Origin: Herbidospora daliensis
GTDB lineage: Bacteria; Actinomycetota; Actinomycetes; Streptosporangiales; Streptosporangiaceae
Assembly (NCBI RefSeq): GCF_001570585.1
Contig: NZ_BBXF01000001.1
Coordinates: 489,691-553,690, forward strand
DNA: 64,000 nucleotides
Direction: 5' to 3'
This document shows, in pieces, positions 25,983-33,990 of this stretch (positions are counted from its first letter, which is position 1; every line of letters starts with the position of its first letter). The notes under the pieces are model-generated. The model saw only the letters and a program-made list of their open reading frames with translations. It was not told the origin of the DNA and made no database searches. A program made the position numbers and the translations under genes.

Positions 25983-26008
25983 CACTGTGAGACGGGCGGA
26001 GCACAGTG
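25983..26008. promoter_or_regulatory. Inverted repeat CACTGTG-N12-CACAGTG upstream of the glucanase
   Basis: Two perfect complementary 7-mers separated by 12 nt, in the glucanase promoter region just downstream of the LacI-type operator and next to a TTGACC hexamer (25979-25984). It may be a second regulator site or an mRNA leader hairpin. Seen directly; role unknown. Confidence 0.35.
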
Positions 26009-26138
26009 TCGGGCAGACCGATCCGCCGTCGCGGCGTCATCCCCATCCGCGAGGGGCCGTCTCCAGCGGCCCCTCCGCGAGGCTGCCCGGAAACCGTCAC
26101 CGGCGCCGCCTGGGAGCGGATCAGAGAAAGGGTCCGAC

Positions 26139-27527
26139 ATGCTCACTCGAGTCACCCGATTAGCGGCCGCCGCCGTCGTCGTGGCCACGGCGCTGGTCGG
26201 CATTCCGGCCGCCGCGTCCGTCCCGTCGACGCCGTCGGGCTGGTCGCTGGTCTGGGCCGACGACTTCACCGGCTCGGCCAACTCGCTGCCGTCGTCGTCG
26301 AACTGGATCATCGACACCGGCTACGGCTACTCCGGCGGCCCGTCCAATTGGGGCACCGGCGAGATCCAGCAGTACACGAGCAACACCCAGAACCTCAGCC
26401 TCGACGGCAGCGGCAACCTGCGCATCACCCCGATCAAGGCGAGCAACGGCTCCTGGACGTCGGGCCGCATCGAGACCCGCCGCGCCGACTTCAAGCCCTC
26501 GGCGGGCGGCGTCCTGCGCATCGAGGGCCGGATCCAGATGCCCAACGTGACCGGCGCCTCGGCGATGGGCTACTGGCCGGCGTTCTGGTCGCTGGGCGCG
26601 CCCTACCGGGGCAACTACTGGAACTGGCCCGGCATCGGCGAGCTCGACATCATGGAGAACGTCAACGGCGTCAACGCGGTCTGGGGAACGCTCCACTGCG
26701 GCGTCAACCCGGGCGGCCCCTGCAACGAGACCAACGGCCTGGGCGCCAGCCGGGCGTGCCCGAACTCCAGCTGCCAGTCGGCCTTCCACACCTACCGCCT
26801 CGAATGGGACCGCAGCGTCTCCCCCAACCAGATCCGCTGGTACGTCGACGGCATCCAGTTCTTCAGCGTCAACCAGGCCCAGTTCGACTCCACGACCTGG
26901 TCGAACATGACCAGCCACAACGGCTACTTCCTGCTGCTGAACGTGGCGATCGGCGGCGCCTTCCCCAACGGCGTGGCCGGCTACTCGACGCCGACGTCCT
27001 CGACGGTCTCCGGCAAGCCGATGCTGGTCGACTACGTGGCCGTCTGGCACAGCGGCGGCGGCACCACCAACCCCAGCCCGACGCCGACGCCCTCCCCGAC
27101 CGGGGGCGGCGGCGGGGTGAACGCCCGCTCCACCATCCAGGCCGAGGCCTACCAGGCCCAGAGCGGCACCCAGCTGGAGACGACCACCGACAGCGGCGGC
27201 GGCCAGAACGTCGCCTACATCTCCAACGGCGACTACCTGCGCTTCGACAACGTGCAGTTCGGCACCTCGGCCGCCACCCAGTTCCGGGCCCGGGTGGCCT
27301 CGGGCGCGACCGGCGGCGTGAGCGGCCTGATCCAGGTGCGCCTGGGCAGCCCGACCGCCACCCCGATCGGCAGCCTGTCAGTGGGCAACACCGGCGGCTG
27401 GCAGAACTGGCAGACGATCCCGGCCAACATCGGCGGGGTCACCGGCACGCAGACCGTCTACCTGACCTTCAGCAGCGGCCAGCCGGCCGACTTCGTGAAC
27501 CTGAACTGGTTCCAGTTCGGCAACTGA
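26139..27527 (+). CDS. Secreted GH16 beta-1,3-glucanase with C-terminal CBM6
   Basis: A 462-residue exported endo-beta-glucanase. ATG with an AAAGGG site 7 nt upstream; signal peptide (LTRVTRLAAAAVVVATALVG, cleavage near AAA-S). The GH16 domain spans ~35-305, with the catalytic signature GELDIMEN carrying the nucleophile Glu, Asp and acid/base Glu, and the flanking WPAFWSLG and YVDGIQFF typical of laminarinases. A Pro/Thr linker (PSPTPTPSPTGGGGG) leads to a C-terminal CBM6 (~330-462; IQAEAYQAQSGTQLE, YISNGDYLRF, VNLNWFQFG). It cleaves beta-1,3-glucans such as laminarin or fungal wall glucan. It is divergent from the truncated LacI-type gene and carries LacI-type operator sites upstream. The paired hairpins downstream insulate it. 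Confidence 0.95.
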   Translation: MLTRVTRLAAAAVVVATALVGIPAAASVPSTPSGWSLVWADDFTGSANSLPSSSNWIIDTGYGYSGGPSNWGTGEIQQYTSNTQNLSLDGSGNLRITPIKASNGSWTSGRIETRRADFKPSAGGVLRIEGRIQMPNVTGASAMGYWPAFWSLGAPYRGNYWNWPGIGELDIMENVNGVNAVWGTLHCGVNPGGPCNETNGLGASRACPNSSCQSAFHTYRLEWDRSVSPNQIRWYVDGIQFFSVNQAQFDSTTWSNMTSHNGYFLLLNVAIGGAFPNGVAGYSTPTSSTVSGKPMLVDYVAVWHSGGGTTNPSPTPTPSPTGGGGGVNARSTIQAEAYQAQSGTQLETTTDSGGGQNVAYISNGDYLRFDNVQFGTSAATQFRARVASGATGGVSGLIQVRLGSPTATPIGSLSVGNTGGWQNWQTIPANIGGVTGTQTVYLTFSSGQPADFVNLNWFQFGN

Positions 27528-27538
27528 CCCCCTGACCG

Positions 27539-27568
27539 CCCCGGCCGATGCGGCGCCATCGGCCGGGG
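27539..27568 (+). terminator. Hairpin terminator of the GH16 gene
   Basis: A perfect 12-bp stem (CCCCGGCCGATG / CATCGGCCGGGG) with a 6-nt loop, 11 bp after the stop codon. No strong U-tract. Confidence 0.75.
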
Positions 27569-27607
27569 TCATCCCTGTTGGGACAACTCCTTCAACCGGG
27601 CACCGAA

Positions 27608-27634
27608 ACGGCCCCCGCCTGGGGCGGGGGCCGT
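27608..27634 (-). terminator. Hairpin terminator of the MFS efflux gene
   Basis: A perfect 12-bp stem (ACGGCCCCCGCC / GGCGGGGGCCGT) with a 3-nt loop, 15 bp beyond the minus-strand stop at 27650 and followed on that strand by TTTCGG. Confidence 0.75.
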
Positions 27635-27649
27635 ACCGGGAAGAGGGGT

Positions 27650-29230
27650 TCAGAGAGCCGCCACCGGCTCCTCCTTGGCGAGCTCCTCGGGGCCGCCCCG
27701 GAGCGGGATCTCCTTGATGAAGGCCGCCAGGATCGGGACGGCGACCGCGAAGACGATCGCCCAGAGGAACACGCCGCTGATCGCGCCGGCCAGCGACTCC
27801 AGGAAGCCGGTCTTGATCTGCGGCGGGAGCTGGGCCAGGGCGGCGGGGCTCATCTGGCCGCCCGAGGCGACCATGTCGCCGGCCTGCTCGCCGAACTTCT
27901 CGCGCAGGCCGTCGGCCAGGTGGTTGTTGAACACCGCGCCGAACAGGGCCACGCCGAACGAGCCGCCGATCGAGCGGAAGAAGGTCGAGGCGCTGGAGGC
28001 CACGCCCAGGTCCTTCTGCTCGACGCTGTTCTGCGCGATCAGCATGGTGGTCTGCATCAGGAAGCCCATGCCGAGGCCGAGCACGGCGATGAACACGCCG
28101 GTCTGCCACAGCGGGGTGTGCACGTCCATCAGCGTGAGCAGGCCCATGCCGATGGCCATGACGACCCCGCCGATGACCGGGAACGCCTTGTACTTGCCGG
28201 TGGTGGTGATGCGCTTGCCGACGTACAGGGAGACGACCATCGAGGCGGCCATCATCGGCAGCAGCAGCAGGCCGGAGTTGGTCGCGGTCGCGCCCTGGAC
28301 GAGCTGCTGGAACAGCGGCAGGAACGAGATCGCGCCGAACATGGCGAAGCCGAGCAGGAAGCCGATCCACGAGATCAGGTTGAAGTTGCGGTCCTTGAAG
28401 ACGTGCAGCGGCATGATCGGCTCGGCCGCGCGCCGCTCGACCGGGATGAACGCCGCGAACGACACGACCGCGAGCACGGCCAGGCCGATGATCTGCCACG
28501 ATCCCCACGGGTAGCCGTGACTCTGGCCCCCCCATGAGGTGATCAGGACCAAAGCGGTGATCCCGACCGTGAGGATGATCGCGCCGAACCAGTCGATGCG
28601 GTGCTCGGTGCGCTTCTTGGGCAGGTCGAGCTTGAGCCAGAGCCACACCAGCGAGATCCCGCCGAGGGGCAGGTTCACGTAGAAGGCCCAGCGCCAGTCG
28701 AGGTGGTCGGTGATGAAGCCGCCGGCGAGGGGACCGGCGATCATCGCGACCGACATGATGGCGGCCATGATGCCCTGGTACTGACCGCGCTCACGCGGCG
28801 GGACCAGGTCGCCGATGATGGCCATGACGCCGACGATGAGGCCGCCGGCGCCGAGGCCCTGGATCGCGCGGAAGGCGATCAGCTCGGTCATGCCGTTGTC
28901 GACGCCGCCGAGGAACTCCGAGCCGGCCATGCCGCACAGGGCCGAGCCGACGAGGAAGATGACGATCGAGGTGAGGAAGACGGTCTTGCGGCCGTAGAGG
29001 TCGCCCAGCTTGCCCCAGATGGGGGTGGACACCGTCGTGCCCAGGATGTAGGCGGTGGTGACCCACGTGAAGTATTCGAGACCGTTCAGCTCGCCGACGA
29101 TGCGGGGCATCGCGGTGCCGACGATCATGTTGTCGAGGAAGGCGAGCATCATCGCCAGGAGCAACCCCGGCAAGATGATCATTACTTCTCTGGACCGCGC
29201 CGGAGGAGGACTGGCGGCGGTTTCCGACAT
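27650..29230 (-). CDS. DHA2 (EmrB/QacA) family multidrug MFS transporter
   Basis: A 526-residue, 14-TM drug:proton antiporter. Motif D1-like DNMIVGTAMPRIVGEL in TM1, motif A GKLGDLYGRKTVF after TM2, motif C-type GPLAGGFITDHLDWRWAFYVNLP in TM5 and an extended C-terminal half all match the DHA2 family. ATG at 29230 has AAGGGGG 7 nt upstream. It is divergent from a TetR regulator gene across a 116-bp region carrying a perfect palindrome, so it is very likely repressed by that TetR protein and induced by its ligand. Substrates are unknown. Confidence 0.94.
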   Translation of the reverse strand: MSETAASPPPARSREVMIILPGLLLAMMLAFLDNMIVGTAMPRIVGELNGLEYFTWVTTAYILGTTVSTPIWGKLGDLYGRKTVFLTSIVIFLVGSALCGMAGSEFLGGVDNGMTELIAFRAIQGLGAGGLIVGVMAIIGDLVPPRERGQYQGIMAAIMSVAMIAGPLAGGFITDHLDWRWAFYVNLPLGGISLVWLWLKLDLPKKRTEHRIDWFGAIILTVGITALVLITSWGGQSHGYPWGSWQIIGLAVLAVVSFAAFIPVERRAAEPIMPLHVFKDRNFNLISWIGFLLGFAMFGAISFLPLFQQLVQGATATNSGLLLLPMMAASMVVSLYVGKRITTTGKYKAFPVIGGVVMAIGMGLLTLMDVHTPLWQTGVFIAVLGLGMGFLMQTTMLIAQNSVEQKDLGVASSASTFFRSIGGSFGVALFGAVFNNHLADGLREKFGEQAGDMVASGGQMSPAALAQLPPQIKTGFLESLAGAISGVFLWAIVFAVAVPILAAFIKEIPLRGGPEELAKEEPVAAL

Positions 29231-29261
29231 TGCGGGGCCCCCTTGTTAAACCCATGAACTT

Positions 29262-29279
29262 ACTTGCCGACCGGCAAGT
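29262..29279. promoter_or_regulatory. TetR operator palindrome between efflux gene and regulator
   Basis: A perfect 18-bp palindrome, ACTTGCCG-AC-CGGCAAGT, 32 bp upstream of the MFS start and 67 bp upstream of the TetR start. Position and symmetry fit autoregulation and repression of the pump. Confidence 0.8.
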
Positions 29280-29346
29280 GGCCGGAGTTAAGGTAAGGTC
29301 CGTCTCAGCCGCCCGTCAAGTTGAATTCAAAGGACGACCAAACGCC

Positions 29347-29937
29347 ATGAGCGAACGCGCGTTCGCCCCTCGGGAGACCCGAGACAAGACCCGCGACACC
29401 CGCGCGCGCATCCAGGAGATCGCGCTCGAACTGTTCACCGAACAGGGCTACGAGGCGACCTCGCTCCGCGAGATCGCCGAGGCGCTGGGGGTGACCAAGG
29501 CGGCCCTCTACTACCACTTCAAGACCAAGGAGGACATCGTCGCGGGCATGGTCATCGACCGCATCGCGACGCTCGACGTGATCATCGGCGAACTGCGCGC
29601 CCACGACACGGTCACGCCCGAGGTCCGCCGCGCCGCGATCGTCCGCTACGCCGAGGGCGCCTACGAGGGCCGCGCGATCACCCGCTTCATGGAGCGCAAC
29701 CCGACCGCGATGAAGCACCACCCGGTGATGCTGCGCATGCGCGAGAAGGTGATGGAGCTCAGCGACCTCCTGGTCGACCACGACCAGCCGCTGACCCACC
29801 GGCTCAAGCACGGCCTGGCCCTGTTCGCGATCCACGCGGTCGGCTTCATGCTGCCCGACCCGAAGATCGACGAGAACGAGAAGTACGAGGCGTCACTGAA
29901 GGTTGCCCTGGAATTGATCGAGGCGACCGGGAGTTGA
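29347..29937 (+). CDS. TetR/AcrR family repressor
   Basis: A 196-residue regulator. The N-terminal HTH is clear (RIQEIALELFTEQGYEATSLREIAEALGVTKAALYYHFKTKEDI), followed by an all-helical ligand domain of about 130 residues. The ATG at 29347 is preceded by AAAGGA at a rather long spacing; upstream in-frame residues run through the operator and are not protein-like. It very probably represses the divergent DHA2 pump and itself through the 18-bp palindrome. It lies 27 bp upstream of a deazaflavin-type nitroreductase gene, which may be co-transcribed. Confidence 0.9.
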   Translation: MSERAFAPRETRDKTRDTRARIQEIALELFTEQGYEATSLREIAEALGVTKAALYYHFKTKEDIVAGMVIDRIATLDVIIGELRAHDTVTPEVRRAAIVRYAEGAYEGRAITRFMERNPTAMKHHPVMLRMREKVMELSDLLVDHDQPLTHRLKHGLALFAIHAVGFMLPDPKIDENEKYEASLKVALELIEATGS

Positions 29938-29964
29938 TCGGCCCGAAAGGGTAGGTGACACCAC

Positions 29965-30366
29965 ATGCTTTACGGTAGGGAACACGTCGAGCGTTACCAG
30001 GCCACCGACGGCGCCGAGGGTCACGACTGGCAGGGCACGACGGCCGCCCTGCTGACCACGACGGGCCGCCGCACCGGCACCAAGCACACGACTCCGCTGA
30101 TCTACCAGAAGTACGGCGACGACTATCTGCTGGTCGCGTCGAAGGGCGGCGCCGACGCCGCGCCCGAGTGGTACCTGAACCTCCAGGCCGAGCCCGAGGT
30201 GGAGTTCCAGGTCTTGGGCGACAAGTTCCGCGCCCGCGCCCGGACCGCCACCCCGGAGGAGAAGCCCGACATGTGGCGGGTGATGGCCGCCGCCTGGCCC
30301 GACTACGACGAGTACACGAAGAAGACCGACCGCGAGATCCCGGTCGTCGTCATCGAACGCGTCTGA
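29965..30366 (+). CDS. Deazaflavin (F420)-dependent nitroreductase, DDN family
   Basis: A 133-residue split-barrel protein of the DDN/F420H2-dependent reductase family. The family hallmarks are visible: GTTAALLTTTGRRTGTKHTTPL, then YLLVASKGGADAAPEWYLNL, and the C-terminal PVVVIER. Such enzymes use reduced F420 to reduce quinones or nitro compounds and protect against oxidative stress. ATG with GGTAGGTG upstream. It follows the TetR gene closely and precedes the mycothiol-dependent gene, forming a small stress-type run of genes. Confidence 0.9.
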   Translation: MLYGREHVERYQATDGAEGHDWQGTTAALLTTTGRRTGTKHTTPLIYQKYGDDYLLVASKGGADAAPEWYLNLQAEPEVEFQVLGDKFRARARTATPEEKPDMWRVMAAAWPDYDEYTKKTDREIPVVVIERV

Positions 30367-30393
30367 CGCGGGCCGCTCTGATATACAGCCGGG

Positions 30394-31149
30394 ATGACCG
30401 AAGCCCTGGACTTCCCGGCTCTGCTGCGGCTGATCGACGACCGGTCGGCCGCCTTCCAGGCCGCGCTCACCGCCGCGCCCAGGCTCGACCTGCCGGTGCC
30501 GACCTGTCCCGAGTGGACGATCGCGGATCTCGCCCGTCACCTGGGCGACGGGCAACGCTCCTGGGCCGCCACCGTCACCGCCGGTCCGGCCGCCACGGCC
30601 AGGTCCACCTCGTCCGACGCCCCGGCGCCGCAGGAGGCCGGCGCCCTCGCGGCCTGGTTCGCCGCGTCCACCCGGGAGCTGCTCGACGCCCTCCGCGAGG
30701 CCGGCCCCGATCGCGGCTGCTGGACCTGGTGGGGCGGCTCGCAGTCGCCCCAGACCAGCGGCGCCGTCGCCCGCCACCGGCTCCAGGAGGCGGCGGTGCA
30801 CGCCTACGACGCCCAGCTCGCCGCGGGCACGAAGCAGCCGCTGCCCGCCGAGGTCGCGCTCGACGGCGTCGAGGAGTTCCTGTCCACCTGCTGCGCCACC
30901 CCGAGCCCCTGGCCGCACGCCCCCACCGCCTTCGACTTCCACGCCTCCGAGGGCCGCTCGTGGCGCCTCACGGCCGACGGCGACGGCGCCCGCGTCACCC
31001 GGCTCCGCGCCCCCGTCGTGGGCGCCGCCGTCCACGGCACGGCCAGTGACCTGGTGCTCTTCATGTACGACCGCCTCCCGGCCGGCTCACTGCGCATCGA
31101 CGGCGACGCCACCCTGATCGACCTGCTCCGCGCCTGGGAGCCGGAGTAG
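30394..31149 (+). CDS. Mycothiol-dependent maleylpyruvate isomerase family protein (DinB-fold)
   Basis: A 251-residue protein with an N-terminal DinB-like four-helix domain (CPEWTIADLARHLGDGQRSWAATV; the His is a metal ligand), a middle HRLQEAAVHAYDAQLA segment carrying further metal-binding His/Asp, and the C-terminal MDMPI domain (VHGTASDLVLFMYDRLP). Proteins of the TIGR03083 family use mycothiol as cofactor for isomerisation or thiol transfer. The real substrate is unknown. ATG, 27 bp after the nitroreductase stop, so probably co-transcribed. Confidence 0.88.
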   Translation: MTEALDFPALLRLIDDRSAAFQAALTAAPRLDLPVPTCPEWTIADLARHLGDGQRSWAATVTAGPAATARSTSSDAPAPQEAGALAAWFAASTRELLDALREAGPDRGCWTWWGGSQSPQTSGAVARHRLQEAAVHAYDAQLAAGTKQPLPAEVALDGVEEFLSTCCATPSPWPHAPTAFDFHASEGRSWRLTADGDGARVTRLRAPVVGAAVHGTASDLVLFMYDRLPAGSLRIDGDATLIDLLRAWEPE

Positions 31150-31161
31150 GCCCCACGGCGG

Positions 31162-31860
31162 CTACCAGGCGACCACGCCCTCCTCGTTGACGAACGTGCC
31201 CGTGGGGCCGTCGTCGCCGAGCAGGGCCATCGACACCGACACGGCCGCGCCCTGGGCGGCCGTCCGGTCGCCCTGGAAGCCGTTCAGGTCGGTCGCGCAG
31301 TAGCCGGGTGAGATCGCGTTCACCTTGACCGGGGTGCCGGCCAGCTCCTTGGCGTACAGGGCGGTGACCATGTTGAGGGCCGTCTTCGACGACTGGTAGG
31401 CCAGGCTGTTCAGGTCGCCCCACGGGTTGGCCGGGTCGGTCGTGACCGTGAGGCTGCCGACCTCGCTGGAGACCATGACGATGCGGCCGGCGGGCGACTT
31501 GAGCAGCAGCGGGACCATCGTGTTGGTGACCGCGACGACGCCGAAGACGTTCACCTCGTAGAGCCCGCGCATCAGGTCGAGCGGGGTCTCGGTGGGCGGG
31601 CCGCCCTGGGCGATCCCGGCGTTGTTGACCAGGACGTCCAGGGAACCGAAACGCTCCTCCAGGTACGCGGCGGCGGCGGTGATCGTCTCGGGAAAGGTCA
31701 CGTCGAGTTCGACGAACGCGACGCCGAGCCGGGCGGCGGCCGCCGCTCCCCTGCCGGGGTCCCGGGCGCCGATCACCACGTCCACGCCCCGCTCCGCCAG
31801 GAGGCGGGCGGTCTCGAAGCCGATTCCCTTGTTCGCGCCGGTGACGAGTGCTGTTGTCAT
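31162..31860 (-). CDS. Short-chain dehydrogenase/reductase
   Basis: A 232-residue classical SDR. The NAD(P) motif VTGANKGIG (TGxxxGxG) is at the N-terminus, NNAG follows the GSLDVLV strand, and the catalytic Ser and YQSSK (YxxxK) are present, with the ISPGYCATDLNGF loop. The arrangement resembles carbonyl reductase-like SDRs of actinomycetes. The ATG at 31860 gives the standard N-terminus; much longer upstream frames are not protein-like. It is divergent from an XRE/MmyB-type regulator 102 bp away, which may control it. Confidence 0.93.
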   Translation of the reverse strand: MTTALVTGANKGIGFETARLLAERGVDVVIGARDPGRGAAAAARLGVAFVELDVTFPETITAAAAYLEERFGSLDVLVNNAGIAQGGPPTETPLDLMRGLYEVNVFGVVAVTNTMVPLLLKSPAGRIVMVSSEVGSLTVTTDPANPWGDLNSLAYQSSKTALNMVTALYAKELAGTPVKVNAISPGYCATDLNGFQGDRTAAQGAAVSVSMALLGDDGPTGTFVNEEGVVAW

Positions 31861-31962
31861 GGCCCTCAGCCTGGGCCGGGCCGGATCGGGGCACGAGAGA
31901 CCGCCCGAGGCTGGGATCGGCGGTACCACCCACGCGCCGCCGATACGAGGAAAAATCGGAGC

Positions 31963-32781
31963 ATGGACAGGAATGGGCTGGCCGACTTCCTCCGCACCCG
32001 CCGCGCCCGGCTGAAGCCCCGCGACGTCGGGTTGCCCGACGGCGCGCGGCGGCGGACCGCGGGGCTGCGACGGCAGGAGGTCGCCGAGCTGGCCGGGATG
32101 TCGGTCGACTACTACATCCGGCTGGAGCAGGGCCGCGGCCCCCATCCCTCGCGCCAGATCCTCAACGCGCTGGCCCGCGCCCTCATGCTCAACGCCGACG
32201 AGCGCGCCCACCTCTACAACCTCGCCGGAGAGACCCCCGCGCAGGTCAGCGGCGCGGCGACGCCGCCGCAGGGCGTGCTGGAGCTGCTGGCGACGCTCAC
32301 CGACATCCCCGCCTACGTGCTCGACGACGGGTTCGACGTGCTGGCCGCCAACCCGATGGCCCTGCACCTGATCCCCTACCTCCAGGTCGGCGGGAACGAG
32401 ATGCGCGGCATCTTCGCCGGTCCGGTGCACCGCGCGGTCTGCCGCCACGCCGAGTCGTTCGCCGCCGCGGCGGTCCGCGAGCTGCGGGCGGCGTCGGCGA
32501 CCCGGCCGGAGCTGGCCGGCCTGATCGCCGAACTGGCCGCGCGCAGCGCCCTGTTCACCGATCTGTGGGCCGCCCACGACGTGGAGATCCGCCGTGAGCT
32601 GCGCAAACAGCTGCTGCACGAGGTCGCCGGCGAGATCGACGTCCGGCGGCAGATCCTGGCCATCCCCGACTCGGGCCAGCGCCTGATCATGTACGTCCCG
32701 GTCCCCGGCACCGGCGCGCAGGAGGCCCTCAGGAGGGTTCGGGAACTGCTGGACCGACCGGGATACGCGCGGTCAGGGTGA
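31963..32781 (+). CDS. XRE-family regulator with MmyB-like ligand domain
   Basis: A 272-residue transcription factor: N-terminal HTH (RRQEVAELAGMSVDYYIRLEQGRG) followed by the MmyB-like PAS-type ligand-binding domain (PAYVLDDGFDVLAANPMALHLI ... DVRRQILAIPDSGQRLIMYVP). Members of this family bind fatty-acid-like ligands and usually regulate a divergent SDR or oxidoreductase, exactly the layout seen here. No good Shine-Dalgarno; leaderless translation is possible. Its last 53 bp overlap the 3' end of the convergent histidine kinase gene. Confidence 0.92.
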   Translation: MDRNGLADFLRTRRARLKPRDVGLPDGARRRTAGLRRQEVAELAGMSVDYYIRLEQGRGPHPSRQILNALARALMLNADERAHLYNLAGETPAQVSGAATPPQGVLELLATLTDIPAYVLDDGFDVLAANPMALHLIPYLQVGGNEMRGIFAGPVHRAVCRHAESFAAAAVRELRAASATRPELAGLIAELAARSALFTDLWAAHDVEIRRELRKQLLHEVAGEIDVRRQILAIPDSGQRLIMYVPVPGTGAQEALRRVRELLDRPGYARSG

Positions 32782-33922
32782 AGCCCCCGGCCGACGCGCC
32801 CGCCTGGAGGGTGCCGCCGACCAGCATGACGCGCTCCCGCAGGCCCGCCAGCCCGTAGCCCGACTCGCCGAAGACCCGCCCGCGCGGCGGCCCGGCGGCG
32901 TTGTGGATGACGATGACGAGCTGGTCGTCGGCGATCCGCCCGGTCACCCTGACCACCGCCTTGGGCGCGTGCTTGCGGGCGTTGTTCAGGCCCTCCTGGA
33001 CGACGCGGTAGGCGGCGTGCTGGACGCTGCGCGACAGGGCGGCCCCGTCGACGGCGAAGTCGAGCTCCACCCGCTGCCCGGTCGTGTTGCTGTCGGCCAC
33101 CAGGCGGGGGATGGCGTCGATGCCCTGGGCCGAGTCGGGCAGGTCGCCCGCCCGGAGCACGGTGAGCAGTTCGCGGAGTTCCGTGAGGGCGCGTACACCC
33201 TGGTCTTCGATGTCCCTGGCCAGGGCGGGGTCGTCCTCCTGGTCGGTGTCCTCCTGGATCATGCCGGCCTTGAGCACCATCACGGTCACGGCGTGGGTCA
33301 CGGTGTCGTGCAGCTCGGCCGCGATCCGCCTGCGCTCCCGCGCGGCGGCGTTCTCCTCCCTGATGTGGACGTCGTCCGTCAGCGTCTGGATCATGTCGCG
33401 GTAGCCGCGCACCCAGGTGCCGACGACGGCGGCGACGTACACGGTCGTGATCGCGCGCACGGCGTCGATGCCGACGTTGGGGCTCATGTTGGGCTGGTAG
33501 TGGTAGCCGACAGCGAACCCGACGGTCAGCACGGCCGCCACCGCCTGCCACCACCGCACGGTCCGGTGGGCCGTCATCGAGTAGGCGGCGATCGACACCG
33601 GGATCGACTGCCCGGTGAACAGGTAGCAGACCAGCGAGAACACCAGCGACGGCCCGGCCCAACGGCGCCGGACCAGCATGGTCAGCGAGGCGACGACCGC
33701 GCTCGCGGTGGCCACCCAGATCGGCACCACGATCGAGGAGTCGTAGGGGTCGACCAGCGCCTGCGGCAGCGTGTAGGCGAGCAGCGTGACGACCAGGAGC
33801 AGGTCGACGATCCTGGCCCGCCGTTCGGGGTCGAGGGATTCCCAGCCCTCCCGCCACCGGTCGATCGTCTCCCGCATGCCGCCAATGTCGGCTCCGCGAA
33901 GGCCCGCCGGGCCCTCTGACAC
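32729..33922 (-). CDS. Sensor histidine kinase (HisKA_3/NarL-type), orphan
   Basis: A 397-residue membrane kinase. Five to six N-terminal TM helices (~40-190) are followed by the dimerisation/phosphoacceptor box RRIAAELHDTVTHAV (His in ELHDT) and a HATPase_c domain (VVQEGLNNARKHAPKA, N-box; GYGLAGLRERV, G-box). Such kinases phosphorylate a LuxR-type response regulator, but none is encoded nearby, so it is an orphan here. GTG at 33922 with a GGGAAAG site 5 nt upstream is used; an in-frame ATG at 33877 is the alternative. The 3' end overlaps the convergent XRE gene by 53 bp. Confidence 0.88.
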   Translation of the reverse strand: MSEGPAGLRGADIGGMRETIDRWREGWESLDPERRARIVDLLLVVTLLAYTLPQALVDPYDSSIVVPIWVATASAVVASLTMLVRRRWAGPSLVFSLVCYLFTGQSIPVSIAAYSMTAHRTVRWWQAVAAVLTVGFAVGYHYQPNMSPNVGIDAVRAITTVYVAAVVGTWVRGYRDMIQTLTDDVHIREENAAARERRRIAAELHDTVTHAVTVMVLKAGMIQEDTDQEDDPALARDIEDQGVRALTELRELLTVLRAGDLPDSAQGIDAIPRLVADSNTTGQRVELDFAVDGAALSRSVQHAAYRVVQEGLNNARKHAPKAVVRVTGRIADDQLVIVIHNAAGPPRGRVFGESGYGLAGLRERVMLVGGTLQAGASAGGFTLTARIPVGPAVPEPS

Positions 33923-33990
33923 GCGGACTTTCCCGATCTTGTACGAACACGCGTTTCCGCTCCCCGCGCACTTGGGGGCAGGATAGAGCG

